A stretch of 64,000 nt of DNA from Darksidea phi (lineage: Eukaryota; Ascomycota; Dothideomycetes; Pleosporales; Lentitheciaceae): contig JASJFT010000035.1 in the NCBI GenBank assembly GCA_030770425.1, positions 124,001 through 188,000 on the forward strand. The letters run 5' to 3'. A program made the position numbers and the translations under genes. This document shows, in pieces, positions 45,030 to 57,400 of this stretch (position 1 is the stretch's first letter; every line of letters starts with the position of its first letter). Under the pieces are notes generated by a model. It worked only from the letters and a program-made list of their open reading frames with translations, had not been told where the DNA came from and did not search any database.

Positions 45030-48000
45030 CTATCCTTTCTTTCCGATCGCGTCAGACTTTTCCTGTATCTCAGCTGCAAGCCTATCGAGGTAGAACTTTG
45101 TCATATCATCAGGCACACTTTTGAATGCCTTCAAAATCCGTTCAACATCCCTCCTACCGTTCTCATAAGCCTGTAAATCCCTGTTACCATATACGTCCCT
45201 CCCCGCCGCATATCCGTTTTCCAAATTCTTAAAGAAGACGTTGAGCGCTACGCTAGTGCCTTCCTCCGGTATCGCAGTATGACTCCACATAGGTGGTATA
45301 AAGAGGATATCACCGGGTTTGAGAGAGGCGACGTGTGGATGCGTGTGGCAGAGGGAAGGGTCTTTGGAAGTCAGCACGTCGATGTTAGAACTGGAGCCCC
45401 CGGGTGGATAAGAGAGATACTTGACGTCGGAGGGTGGAAAGAGGTGCAGGGTCTTTGAGCCTTGGATTTGGCAAAGGATGTTGGCTAGGACGTCGTAGTG
45501 GAGCCAGAGGGCGACGGGTCCGGAGATGCGGAGAGGTGAGCTGTGGAAATTGTCTTTGATGAAGCTGAAAACATCTGGGAGACGATAATCTGAGGCAATG
45601 GCTGGAAAGTCATCTTCCAGTTTCGTGGGGTGTCTGTTTGGCTGGCTTGATGACACAGCACGGAGGTAGCTCTTCGACCCTGTGAGTATACCGTCAATGA
45701 ATTCTCCGAAACGCTTCTTTACGTATTGAAAGTTCTTGTCTTTGAACGTCATACGATCTGAATTGCATTCATGAATAATGACTTCTCGATTAGCCCCAAT
45801 CTTCTCCTTCAGGTACTCTAGTGTCCACAGCTCGCGACAGGGCCCAATGTCTAGGCCTTCGATTATTGTCGGCTTCGAAGCAGCGAGAACGGCGGCGAAG
45901 CCTTCCGGTGATTGAAGCTGAGCCCGGGAAATTGCAGTGGGTTTCGGCCCAGCGGACCTCTTCACCTTCGCCTGTTGCATGCCGTTGGGGTTGGGGAGCA
46001 ATGCCGGGCTTGGAGCTTTGGCTTGTCCTTGGGTTTGAGACACAGGAACTGTCCATATCTGCACATCTGTCGCTTTTGCAGCGACCGTCATATAGCCTTC
46101 ATTCCAGAAGCTTCCCATGGAGAAGCAGACGGCGCCGCCCCCTGCAACGACAATCTCATCTCGTGACACTGCAGTTGCACCGATACCCACAAACAGAGGC
46201 CAGGTTGACTTCGGCAATGTGATGGCGGGGCGTTCAATACGGATCGCGGAATCAGCATGTTTCGAAATGATGAGGAAGTCTTCAGACAGGCTGCGGATTT
46301 GCGTCTTTGAAACGCCCCCAATAAGCAGCACAGAGTCTCCGAAAGGTACAAGATTCGCGCCTATTCTTCCAAACGTCAGATTCGCCGTATTATTCTGGAT
46401 GTCATTGGTACGGTCAATAAAATTGAGTTGGGGGTGTGCCGCTGTGGTGTGCCACTCCCAAACGTCCTCGAGAACTGTGCCGCTGGGGCCAATGCCACCA
46501 ACGAGGAAACCCCAACTTTGAGCCGAACCCATTGTCGACATTGCAGCGCCAAAGCGCGCGGAAGGGCGCGCACCATCAACGGGCATCGTCTTCCAACCCT
46601 GACTCGGTGTCCAAAGCGTCCATTCATCGAGGACCGTGCCATCGCTGGTTTTGCCGCCGAAGACCATAACACCTTCAATATTGGAGTCATCGTGCGGGAT
46701 CTTCAAGCCGACAGAGCTGTGCCTGAAACGAGCCGGGCTTAGATTGTGGACTTGCTGCCATGCTCCGTGCTCAACGAGCCAGCAATCTGCAAGTGCGTTG
46801 GTTGGCGAGGTACGCCCACCAACCAACAATGCGGCATGGCCGTTGATAGGTGTGACTGTGTGACACATGCGTGGCTGCGGCGGCGTCACGAGGCAGGGCT
46901 GAATTTTAGTGTCTGAGACTTCCCGTCCCAGCACATCGATGCTAGCCAGTCTACACTGCGGACCTTGGCCGCCGTGGGAGACAACAGTGTCCCGACCAAA
47001 TGAAAATAGAGCACCGAAACGACGCCGATTCCACAAAGGATTTAGTGGAGGTGGATGATAGGTCAGAACCATGGGCCGTGTGTCGATCGTATCAGTCTCC
47101 AAAGCATCCATCCGAGACCTGTCCACTATTGTCGACCCACCTGGCTTTTCTGTCTCAGCGTTAGAAGCCACTAGCAGAAAATAATGACCAGCGAACAGTG
47201 CGAATTCTTCCCATTCGTCGAACGGTTCAACCGCATCCAACCGGCGTCGTACCGTAGGCGGAGTAAAGGCATCATCCGACCACAGATCCCACATATTACG
47301 GGAAGTCCTGATTGTTGGCCATCCTGCATGCTCAAACCGGGAGGACTGTTGGACAAGGGTGGGGTATTGCTTAACCGCCTGTATAGGGGTCTGCAGCTTG
47401 TCAAAGTGCCTCAGCATGGTTTGTGCAAAGGGGTGGTCTGAACCCTGAGGGAGGTACTGCTCGAGCAAACAGAAACAAGCTGTATGCACGTTAGCAGGGA
47501 ATGCATAATCTCGGCCAGTTCCCTCACCATCGGGCAGAGTGCTTGCCCATCGGATAAGCGCGTCGGCATCCGGTACAGGCATGTAGGTTACAGAGACTTC
47601 GGCTACGAAGAGTATGGAGGCGCTTGCGAGGTCGAATTCATCTTTCAGTGTTCTCTCCAGGGTAGCAAGGTCTCGGAGGTCACAACCAAGCGCCATGTAC
47701 TGGTCACTGCGAGCGTAGACGGGGGGCGTCGTGGAGCGCAGATTTGTCCTGAGTAGCGCATCTCGAAGGAGGTCATTGGTCAACATGCGGTCCCTCTTTC
47801 TTCCAATGAGTTGTGGATAGTCCACGTCCACAAAGACAGCGTTCTGCGATACGGAGGCATGCCTGTGCCAGAACTGAAAAGGGAGTGGGTCGCTTCTAAT
47901 GGTGAATATCATGCCTTGATACAACGGCCGCTCTGGATGTTCTTACTCACTATCCACATCCCAGATTTACGATGACCTTTAGTTTTCCTGTATTTTCCTC

Positions 48001-48358
48001 GAGAAATTGCCGGACGACCTGCTCGATGGCATGCATGCGGAGGAAATACCCTCGATTGATCAAAGGGTTTCTCCGCGTGAACTTGGGAACAAACGGCTCG
48101 TAGAAGTCTGGCTCGTCGGGGAAGTACAGTTTGGAAACACATCTCTTTGAGACGATGCTACTGTCGTTCGTCTGCATTCCTGTTTAGTCCATGGCGTTGC
48201 TCCAACCCATGTCGATATACTCTGGGTACGCTCACGTTCATGATAGAGTCATCCCTCTTTGCTTGCACAGAGCGCATACTGCTCTTTGTCTTCTGACCGC
48301 CGCCCCTGGGACGCATTTCCGTTGCCATCGACACAATGTTGTGTTTGCGACGAGCCAT
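45030..48358 (-). CDS. ppm2: tRNA wybutosine-synthesising protein 4 (Ppm2/TYW4): methyltransferase, kelch, JmjC
   Basis: Exons 48358-48236, 48171-47951, 47892-47528 and 47479-45030 give 1052 aa; introns are 64, 58 and 48 nt. It methylates and methoxycarbonylates the wybutosine side chain at position 37 of tRNA-Phe, stabilising codon reading. Residues 1-330 form the leucine-carboxyl-methyltransferase-like domain, with TNDSSIVSKRCVSKLYFPD and the SAM-binding VIVNLGCGYDPLPF. A kelch propeller covers about 360-640 (HTVTPINGHAALLVGGRTSP, GVMVFGGKTSDGTVLDEW). The C-terminal JmjC domain has HYD in ALWLHYDVLANILCQIQGSK and the distal histidine in PPMWSHTAIPEEG, so the iron site looks complete. The 48-nt third intron is stop free and 3n. 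Yeast Ppm2 is shorter; the JmjC-bearing form is known from other eukaryotes. Confidence 0.93.
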
Positions 48359-48686
48359 GATGGCGAATGATTTATGGTGGAGCGGCGAGCCACACGTGGT
48401 TGGTGTAGAAGTGGCGCTCGTCATGCGGGGCGAAGGTATGGGCATCAGTTTATCGGTTCACCAGGCGGCGCCGTGAGGTATTCTCTCCGCATCGGTTCGA
48501 CTTCACACGCCCGCCATCCTTCTGTAGTTATACATGTCTCCCGCGCCGCTGCCGGCTTCTGACTCTTCGTTCGGCGCGCACCAGTCGCGGCTCGATTGAC
48601 CCCCGCGAACTGGAGGCCCAAGCTCCAAGCTTCAACACCAGTCCCCTGCCGCCGACGCGCAACTCTCTCCACCACGACGGCCCAAT
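48359..48686. promoter_or_regulatory. shared divergent promoter of PPM2 and ATG18
   Basis: 328 bp between divergent starts. No factor site identified. Confidence 0.45.
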
Positions 48687-50132
48687 ATGACGTCTATGAA
48701 CTTCGTCACGTTCAACCAGGATCACAGCCAGCTCGGCGTCGGTAAGTAGGGACTCGGAGTGACCGAGAGCAAACACTGAGTGTCTACTTTAGGCACGACG
48801 AAAGGCTACCGCGTCTACACGACGGATCCCTTCAGCAAGCACTCGGAGTCGCGCGAAGGAGATGTCTCGAGCCTGGAGATGCTCTTCTCGACCTCGTTGG
48901 TTGCCCTTACGCTGTCGCCCCGCGTTCTACGGATACACAATACCAAAAGACACTCGACAATATGCGAGATGACCTTCCGCACCGCGATTCTGGCGGTACG
49001 GCTCAACCGCAAGCGGCTTGTAGTTGTATTGGAGTCGGAGCTCTATATATATGACATCAGCAATATGCAGATACTGGCGACGGTGCAGACGTCACCGAAC
49101 CCAAATGGTACGCGGGTTGGCGGGCGCAACGGACAAATACTAATGGCTTCTAGCGATATGTGCGCTTTCTGCATCGTCCGAGAACAACTATCTAGCGTAT
49201 CCCGTACCCATGAAACAATCCAGCCCCGAGAGCTTCCAAACACCGGCGCACGCCCCGCCCACATCCGGCCATGTCGCTCCTACCACAGGCGAGGTCTTCG
49301 TATATGATGCGAACAAGATGGAGTCCGCGAACATAGTAACGGCTCACAATTCTCCGCTCTCTTGCATCGCCGTGAACAATGATGGTACGCTGCTTGCGAC
49401 TGCCTCTGAGAAGGGCACCATAATACGAGTCTTCAGCATACCCGATGGGGAAAAACTCTATCAGTTTCGGAGGGGTTCCATTCCCGCGAGGATATACAGC
49501 ATGTCATTCAACTCAACCTCTACCCTACTCTGCGTTTCCTCAGCCACCGAGACGGTCCACATCTTCCGACTAGGTCCCCCGAATGCGGGTCGGACTAATA
49601 GCGTATCATCAATACCTGGTAGACCACCGTCATCTAGAGGCCGGAGCAGCAGCCGCGCTAGCGAGGAGGTGCCCGAAGAATATGAGGACAGCATGACAGA
49701 GAGCTCAGGTCCAGAACGGAAACCTCTGAACCCGACATTTGCGAGTATGATCCGGCGGACGTCGCAAAATGTGGGTAAGTCGTTTGCTGCGACTGTCGGC
49801 GGCTATCTTCCAAGCACAGTGGCCCAGATTTGGGAGCCCTCGCGAGATTTTGCATGGGTCAAGGTTCCGCGTTCCTCCAATGGCTCATCAACGGGCCCGG
49901 TACGGACTGTAGTGGCTTTGAGCAACAATGGCCCCCAAGTCATGGTCGTCACTAGCGAAGGCAACTACTATGTGTTTAATATTGATCTTGAAAAAGGTGG
50001 AGAGGGTACGCTCTTCAAGCAGTATTCGTAAGTTGGTCTGATTATATGCTAGTAGAGCTCATCCGCTGACTAAGTAGACTTTTGGAGCCTAATGAGCTCA
50101 CAGCTAGTGGCTCTCAAGATCTTCCCGACTAA
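48687..50132 (+). CDS. atg18: autophagy-related PROPPIN Atg18
   Basis: Exons 48687-48741, 48793-49107, 49154-50027 and 50078-50132 give 432 aa; introns are 51, 46 and 50 nt. Atg18 is a seven-bladed beta-propeller that binds PI3P and PI(3,5)P2 and works with Atg2 at the phagophore and in vacuole homeostasis. The phosphoinositide-binding FRRG motif is at residues 228-231 in [15 protein letters not shown]. Blade motifs include [38 protein letters not shown] and [19 protein letters not shown] Ser/Arg-rich loop follows blade 6 ([14 protein letters not shown]). The last exon adds [17 protein letters not shown]. Confidence 0.95.
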
Positions 50133-50790
50133 ATACGATGGGCCCGCTGTCTTTCACTTGCTGTCATTTGCCTATATCTTTGCATTGCACTTTGGCGTTA
50201 GGGGTGGAGAGGTCCTGTCGTGAACAGTCCGCTTGTTCCTATCTTGAATTATATCATTTCGTACTAACTAATATCCATTTGGCATTGTACCTCTTCATAG
50301 CGTTGCTCTCCAACGGGCTGTTCTGGACTTGATGACTTCTTCTTTCTATTTGTCTACGTGGATCTAGTCTGTATCGGAACACGCGTGCTGATTATCTTCA
50401 AAGGTTAGTACATCATAGCAGGTTTGCTACTGGACCGGTATATATTTTGTTTCGGAGGAACCAGCTTTAAATCCCTGTCAAACTGGGACACTTAGCTAAC
50501 AATGCCCATGGCTTGCGAGATATGCCTCACTAATATCGCTCCTCATCCAATGAGTATTATACCCCTTGTCCTCGTCAACGAAACCGTACCCCCTATCTCT
50601 ACGCCTACCAGTATCGGGTGCCTTCCGCCACTTCCTGTACGTTTTTTGTGCGAACTGCCTAGATTCCAGTCGCCCCAATGCTCTGACTCCGAGACTTGGA
50701 TAAGTTCACCTGCTATTACCCCCTCTCCTTATCAAATTTCACATAGCTTTCATAAACTCGTGTTCGAACTGTGCGCAACCCTCAGCGTTT
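50133..50790. other. 3' flank of ATG18, no gene seen
   Basis: Short frames only; no continuation of the damaged LRR-like copy could be recognised here. Confidence 0.5.
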
Positions 50791-51457
50791 TCAGCTTAGA
50801 TGCACACTCTGGTGCTCAAGGAGGGTGGCGAAAGCTATGCCGGTGAGATCTAGAGAACGCCTAAATGCAGGGGTGACTTCGAAGTGAGTCACCTTGGAGC
50901 AGGATTGGGAGAAGGCGATGAAGTATTGGGTAGCTTTGAATTCAATCCTTTGAAGGTTGGAGCCGGCGGATGTAAGGCGAACGGTTGTGGTGTCCGTGAG
51001 GGCTTTGGTGCCATTGTGAGCGACGTCACTTATATCGCTGTATTGGAAGGTTATGCCGGTTAGGCTGTTGGTGATGCGGGAACCGAGGGGTACGAAGTGG
51101 TTTATGTGGGCACTTGATAAGAGAAAGTAATGATGTGTAGTATTAAACGTGAGATGAGAGAGCACACCCATTCAGCACGAAACGAGTTCCAAAGGAGATT
51201 TTCCTTGTTGACATTCCGATGAGATCGTGGTGATTGTTGGTCCAGTCGTCGTCGGCATAGTATTGTGCCTCTTTCTCACCTTTAGCTGCTGCTTTGGGTA
51301 GCTTTCTCTTTTCCGGTGTCGGTGTCGGTACTGGGGAGAAGGAAAGTTTGCGTGCTGCTTCGCTCTCCTCTTGAACTTCTGTTTCGTCCTTATCGAGCTT
51401 CTTGAGGCCGTATGCGGACCGTGTACTATACCTGACTGTGGGATTGTTCTTTCTTTG
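50791..51457 (-). pseudogene. damaged LRR-like (RNI/F-box-like) copy A
   Basis: A minus-strand frame open from 51457 reads a Pro/Lys-rich N-terminus (PVPTPTPEKRKLPKAAAK), then YYADDDWTNNHHDLIG and STRKISFGTRFVLNG. One base too many in GGG near 51167 shifts the frame. Continuing in the next frame gives LSHLTFNTTHHYFLL, FVPLGSRITNSLTGI, FQYSDISDVAHNG and THFEVTPAF, ending early at 50791. Segment order and spacing match copy B at 51888-52819, so the two are paralogues. Compared with B it lacks the last 60 or so residues. The leucine-rich repeat character is weak, and F-box membership is not shown. It could be a pseudogene or a functional gene with a sequence error. Confidence 0.45.
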
Positions 51458-51887
51458 CTACGCGAAAGGCGGGTTTTGGCTACCTATGGTAGGTAGTCTG
51501 CATGTACTTTGATTGTAGATGATGAGAGATCTGTGGGAAACCAAGTTGAGAGTGAGGGATTGAGTCTTTCTCTCGCATGGTCCGTATGTATATGTATATC
51601 CTTATCAAACTAGTGGCATCGTAAACCGCGAGCTTGACTCGAGTTCTCAGTCTTAGGTGTTGCGGCCCCTACGTATCTATGGGGTCCGTGCAGGATCTTC
51701 GGGTTTATTGCTGGATTCGAAGTTTTCTAAGGGGGCAGGGGTTCATGTGCGCGACCGGCCGCGCAGAGTCCTTCAAAGGACCACCAGGCAAAAAGATATT
51801 TGACATTTTTTACAACCCATTTTTACCATCAAAGAAATAACGGCAAGCTAGGTTCCCTATCACTGCGAAGCACCTATCACGCAATCC
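51458..51887. other. spacer between the two LRR-like copies
   Basis: Upstream of copy A and downstream of copy B. Nothing recognisable. Confidence 0.5.
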
Positions 51888-52819
51888 CTACCAATAACAG
51901 TTTATTATTTCTTCCCAGTTCTCGCGCCGAACAAATTCTCGTCCTTTCTTATACGTCGTATAGTACGTCTCCAACTCCCAATCCCCCCACTTCTTCCTCT
52001 GACTCTGACTCTGTAGCGTGATCTCCATCCTCACTCGTGCCCTCGTCAACGCCTTCATGCCCTTCATAAACACCCTACTCGAGTTTGACGTGAATTGGAT
52101 TACTTTTAATCTGGGTGCTAGCTCTGGACGTGCTACCAGCTGGTCGAAGGCTGAGCTTGTGATGCGGCAGCGACCGGTAATCTTAAGGGTGTGGAGTTTT
52201 GGGCAATTTGTGAGGAAGGCGAGAAGCACAGTATCATTCTCGGCACCGCAGTTTTGGAGACGGACTTCACGTAGACTGGGACATGCTTTTGCGAGATGGA
52301 TTGCGGCTTCGGAGGTGATTTTGTTGTTATTGTGAGCAGTGTAGCTTACATCCGAATACTCGAATTCGAATATTTGGATGGTTTTGGTAACGCGAGGGCC
52401 AAGGCTCAGAATGTCGCCGATGTGGTCACATGCCCATGCATCAGCACCTCAAGCAGATGTCGGGTTGGCGAGGTAAGTGTGATCTTCTCTTTAACTTACT
52501 CTGTCAATTCGAATCCATAGCTGAAGCAGATGCTCGTCGTTGTGTGGCCGATTACTTTGTGATATTTTCCATCCCAATCATAGCGACTATCTCTGAAGTA
52601 AGCGCTTGATTAGCCCTAGCGAACCGGTTTTAGGAGTTTCGGTTTTGGTTGCAGTGGTGGTTGTGATAATGGTACGGCGATTGGAGCAGCAGCCGCCGGC
52701 TCAGTTGGTGAGCTGCTGGCGGCTTCTTGCTTGCTGACCTTCGTGAACCCAAAGGCGGAAAGACGAGCGTTCCCGGTCTCACCTGGCGTATTTTTTCTTG
52801 CTGTTCGACTTGGCGGCAT
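51888..52819 (-). pseudogene. LRR-like (RNI/F-box-like) copy B, probably damaged
   Basis: The N-terminal frame 52819-52616 (MPPSRTARKNTPGETG..., Pro/Ala/Ser rich, 67 aa) stops at TAG. Further on, still on the minus strand, come YDWDGKYHKVIG and TSICFSYGFELTE, then TRHLLEVL. In another frame follow CDHIGDILSLGPRVTK, FEFEYSDVSYTAHNNNK and an LRR-like run (AIHLAKACPSLREVRLQNC, LLAFLTNCPKLHTLKITG). It ends at 51888 with GDWELETYYTTYKKGREFV. An ordinary intron set joining all pieces could not be found: a GTAAGT donor exists near 52499, but no acceptor restores the frame. The last coding block alone (52229-51888 and its upstream extension) is well preserved. Function unknown; substrate-adaptor F-box proteins are one family with such repeats. 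Confidence 0.45.
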
Positions 52820-53228
52820 GGTCGATGTGGCGACTGACTTGGAGAGAGATGAAAGAGAAATGCGAAGACGTGACGCGACGCGACGCGTCGAGATGTGGGA
52901 TTGTGCGCTAACTAGAGTTGTGTTGGATTGGAAACGTACTGCACAGTACGAGTCTCAGCTGAACGATACATTTGCCCGAGTCATTGCGGATATAGTATGA
53001 AGTGTGCAGTAAGTTGGTTGCCCTTGTCACGTTGAAGCCATGTGGTGCAGAGCACTTGAGCACCTGAGTGCAGTGAAAGAAAGTCACGTGCGACCCCGCA
53101 GCTGCAGCCTGACGTTGTTGAGTTCTGCCTAAGCGCGTCACCCCACCTTCGATACACACTCACTTACACTTTCTACATCGCATCTGCCGAGATAATTACA
53201 CGCAGTCTCGCTCTACGAACACGAAAAC
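52820..53228. other. divergent intergenic region before the PI31 gene
   Basis: 409 bp between copy B and the PI31-like start. Several GACGCGACGCGACGCG-like steps occur near 52870-52890. No gene seen. Confidence 0.45.
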
Positions 53229-54420
53229 ATGGTTCAACCCGACACCGCGAGCAATCCGCTCAGTGCGGGCTCGCTCTCCGTCTTCATGGCGTCTAGCTTG
53301 CCCAAAGCCGCGAGCAGCCAGCTCAAGAATCCTTACGAAGCTGTTGCGCTGGCGGTGCATGCGGGCATGATCGCCATGGGGTTCAGACTCATCGGACTTG
53401 GTGATGAGGATCGGATAGGTAAGTTTCTATAACTTTCGACTGCTATGCTGCAGACACTGACGCCACCTAGAAGCGCAGGCAGACGCGCACGACCCTCGGC
53501 CCCTCCCGATAGAATGGAACGCGCACACCTCATACGCTTTCCGTTATGCACACTCGGAATCGTCCATGGAATACATCATAAAAGTAAACAGACTCGGTGG
53601 CAAGGCGGTTGTGAATGGAATCGCTGTCGGTGACGACAAAACCACCCACTTCGACGTTGCTGTGAAGGACTACATATCCGAGAGCTCGCTACCCGTCTCA
53701 GTATCAGAGGACACATCCAAGGAAGATCTGGCGAAAACATTACAGGATGTTTTCATTTCAGCAGGCCGCCTCACCGACCTGAGCTCGCTTTTCAAGACCT
53801 CCACTATCCAGAAACTAGCGCCTGGACTCAGCAAAGGAGGATATGAGGATACGAGAACACAGAGCGACCGCAGTACTAGCGGTGCACGAAATCCACAGCG
53901 ACAAGGAGACCAAGGACAGCCGCGACGGCCTCCGGAAGAGCCCGAACCTGCTCATCCATATCCCTTCAACGACCCTCTATTTCAACCACGACAACCTGGG
54001 CGACCGCTTCCTGAACCTATACCTGGCTTCGAAGACGAGTACGAGATCAATCGACCACCGCGCGGTGGTCTGCGAGACGGTCGACTGCCGGGAGGTTTGG
54101 GCCATGATGACCTCTACCCGCCCGGTCTCGGTCCTAATGACCCTCTTCGTCCTCACTTTGGCGGTGGCCTGCCGCGACCTGGTGGAATGGGTGGCGGTAT
54201 GCACCCGACATTTGACGATCCGCTGTTCGCGGGTCAAAGTGGACAGGGTGGCTATGATCCCATGGCACCGCCGGGCTCGCGTTACGACCCCGTAGGACCT
54301 GGAGGTGCGCCGCGGGATAACCAAGGTGGTCCTAGGTTTCCAGGGGGAGGGGGGTTGGGTGGACCCGGTGGGCGACCGCACAACCCTTTTAGTGGTTTCG
54401 GTGATGGCGATTTCATATAA
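53229..54420 (+). CDS. proteasome inhibitor PI31-like protein
   Basis: Exons 53229-53418 and 53471-54420 give 379 aa; the intron is 52 nt. PI31 proteins bind the 20S proteasome and have been linked to inhibition, assembly and transport. The N-terminal FP-type domain (residues about 25-170) starts KNPYEAVALAVHAGMIAMGF and includes PIEWNAHTSYAFRYAH and EYIIKVNRLGGKAVVNG. The C-terminal half is Pro/Gly/Asp rich, with repeated DPLF/DPL elements (PFNDPLFQPRQPGRPL, HPTFDDPLFAGQSG). It ends NPFSGFGDGDFI, the typical C-terminal motif that occupies proteasome active sites in homologues. Confidence 0.92.
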
Positions 54421-57400
54421 ACCTTCCCTCTCATGGGTTAAATATGTGCAATGGTTAACAAGGCCTAAGGATATTTGAACGGTTTACGCTTGAGGGCTCG
54501 ACCAAGTCATGATTACTAATGGCTCACAATGTATATTTATTGTAGGAACGGTCCGGAACGTAAAAGTATGAGCTGAGACGACAAGATATTCACGTCTCTA
54601 GAAGAAAATGGAAAGGCGCAGCAGTGTCATACTTGCATATCATACTCTTCTCACTCTCAACGTGAAAAATATCAAACACGACTTTCCTGGTGATTACAAC
54701 TCGACCGCCAAGCAGCGCAAGCTAACAGGCCGGCTCGCTAAGCGGTGAAAGATAATTAGCACTTCTAGAAATGAGTCCCGCATTGGTACGCCTTCCAGCA
54801 GCCGCGCGCACAGCTGTTGGTGAAACAAGAAGCGCGCGGCACATACCAAACAGTCGGACGTGGGGTACATATTCAGGACCAGAGTACGGACCTGAGTTCT
54901 TGCATGTGGGAAGCTTGTTGTAGCAAGATGGCAAGGTGAGATGACGGGAGATGCGGCGCAGTTGCAAAGTTTAAGTGGACGTCTTTCCAAAGAACGTATG
55001 ACACGGTAACAGGAGCTGTATGGGATGTGTACGAAGCATCCTAACATCGCTTAGTTTGCGATGCGCGTTAGAGCTTGGGTGGCATAAAAGGGACCTAGCA
55101 TGTTTCAAGACGCTTGTGCGCTTTGCGTGGCGGATTTGAAAAGTCCTAAAGGGCTTCCGTGTGCGATGCGGACTTTGTATTGGTTCATTGGAAAGACGTA
55201 TGAAGTGCTTTGGCGTGTGATGCCACACTGATATTCGACTGTATAGTTATGCGTCGCACATTTCGGTGTGTAGTGTAAGGTATCACCCTGCTGCTGGTCA
55301 ATATATGGCATGGCTACCACAAGTGCAACTATGAAGCGAATCAACTCGTGATGAAAATCCAACCCATATGACTATCGCAAGCCTACCGTGCTGCTGCGGC
55401 TGATGCAGCGTCCCGCCTGCCCGTCCTTCACCTACCCTATTCACCCTCAATGTCTTAAATTCCTTAGTTAAGCTTCTACCACGCGATCCTTGGTATTCGC
55501 GCAGACCAACTCCTGCTACCACCATTACTAGAATGCTTAGGCCGCTGGCTGGGCATCCGTACCGTGAGCGCCCCGCATCTTCGAAACTCATAGGCGGTAG
55601 ACGGGCCATGAAGCTTATTTGCTGATCCTGCAGCCCTGCGCCCCGCCGCGCGATAAGAGGATGCTTTCGCAGATTCGCTCAATCGACCAACCACGTACAA
55701 GCTATTGCTCCTAGCACTGTTAAGCGCGATGGCGGGAAGAAGAAGCGCGTTCGTAGGCTGTTAGATTGAAATTACACAAGGCATCCAACCTGGCCTTCAC
55801 CCAAGCAATCTTAGGGTGGTGAGGCGAGCTATGCTCGATCCCCATGTTGGTGCTATATTTGAGCGACTGATCACCAAGTAATCGATGCGTAGGATGCAAC
55901 ACCATGTCTTTCTCTAATTGACGGCTCATAGCGTATTCCTTGATTATTGTCCGAGGTGTCCCGTCCGGTAATGCTTTCGAGATGCTACCTAGCAACCCAC
56001 AACTCGGTTACACAGTGCATCTACCGTGCGCATGGCGGCGGAAATGCCAGCGTGCAGATGACCGTTTCAGATGGCCAATAAGGCTGATATGCTGCACGAC
56101 CCACATTTGCGATACCGTCTGAGTGCTTCTCGCTTCCATAGGGTAATTGGTAATCCATGTTTACGCGACTGTCGAAAACTAAAGGATAATTTAGTATCCT
56201 AGCGGATCATGCGACAGGTAGTGTAGATGGGGATACCGATATGCTATGTCGTCCGAGACACGTTGTACGCTTGTTCGCGTATGCGTCTGGTCATTGTCGG
56301 GTCCGAGGTCTTGCTTACATGGTGAGTATGAACAAGCTGACTGATTAATGTTTGGAAATATTCGGGAATAGGAGATCAAGCCACTCGCCACTTGAACGGC
56401 GAATTCGACAAAGTCGTCACTTGTTGCGAGCGTCCGGGTGTAAGGCCAGGCTTCAGTCTTAGCTTTTGGCCCCCGGAAACCGAGAGCTGAGCAATCCGGA
56501 GGCGATTGTCGTAGAAGTTGGCTGTTCGATCAGCTGCAGTAGCGTCGTCCACAACACGTGCTAACGAAGATCAAGACGTTCGGCCGTGGCTAGGTTACTA
56601 TTGGAGAGTCTCAGTCTATGGTTCCTATATGTTGGGTATGAGTCCAGCCATAAGTCGACCTTCTAGGAAGGCCCACAGCAGAAGCGATACCATTCCGGGG
56701 TGATTTCAAAGCCCGGACTTTGTTGAAAATCTAATCCCCTAACACCGATGGTCTTCACTCGACAAGCGTGGAACGAAACGGTGAGGCTCTCTATTGTCTG
56801 TGGGGTCAGGGATACCGACTGGTGCAAGCGTGCAGGGAAAGATGCAGGATCTCGTGTTCGTTTCAAGTCCGGGGTCCAGGGTCGCGGCTTGAAATGTGGA
56901 TTGCAAATATAGGCCGTTGTTTCTCTGCAGGCCTCTATTTCGAAGCTCAATCGATAAACCTTCCTGCTGTTGGGTCCCGAAAGCGGGGCCATTCGACGAC
57001 TGAATCTCATCGGAACCCATCCGTGTGCTAAATAAAGCGGAAACTCTTTCAGCATACAATTGAAAGTTCAAAGAGGGCGTGTCCTACACAGTCAGCGTCG
57101 CCTGCGCATTTTCCACGGGCGACCTCTCTTGTACTGAGCTAGGCGCCGGGCGTAAATGCCAATGCGCATCGGGTTGGGTGTTACGCCCGGCAGAGAGCCA
57201 CGTTCTCCTTTCCGTGAGCTATTAGCAAGCGTTGATAACTCGGAGTAACATTAAAAGTTTCATGCTCGTTGCGCGGAGGGCTTCTTTCCGGCCGTAGCCA
57301 CAGTACAGTATAAAGGCAGTCACACTACCGGGATGCATGTGCATTGTATGCGCGATGCAACAGCCGAGCAGGAGAGACAAGCAACATGATGATGGTAGTC

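Noticed and set aside
43090..48358. A secondary-metabolite cluster around the FAD oxidoreductase
   Set aside because: The neighbours are housekeeping genes (PPS1, PPM2, ATG18); no polyketide synthase, NRPS, P450 or transporter is present.
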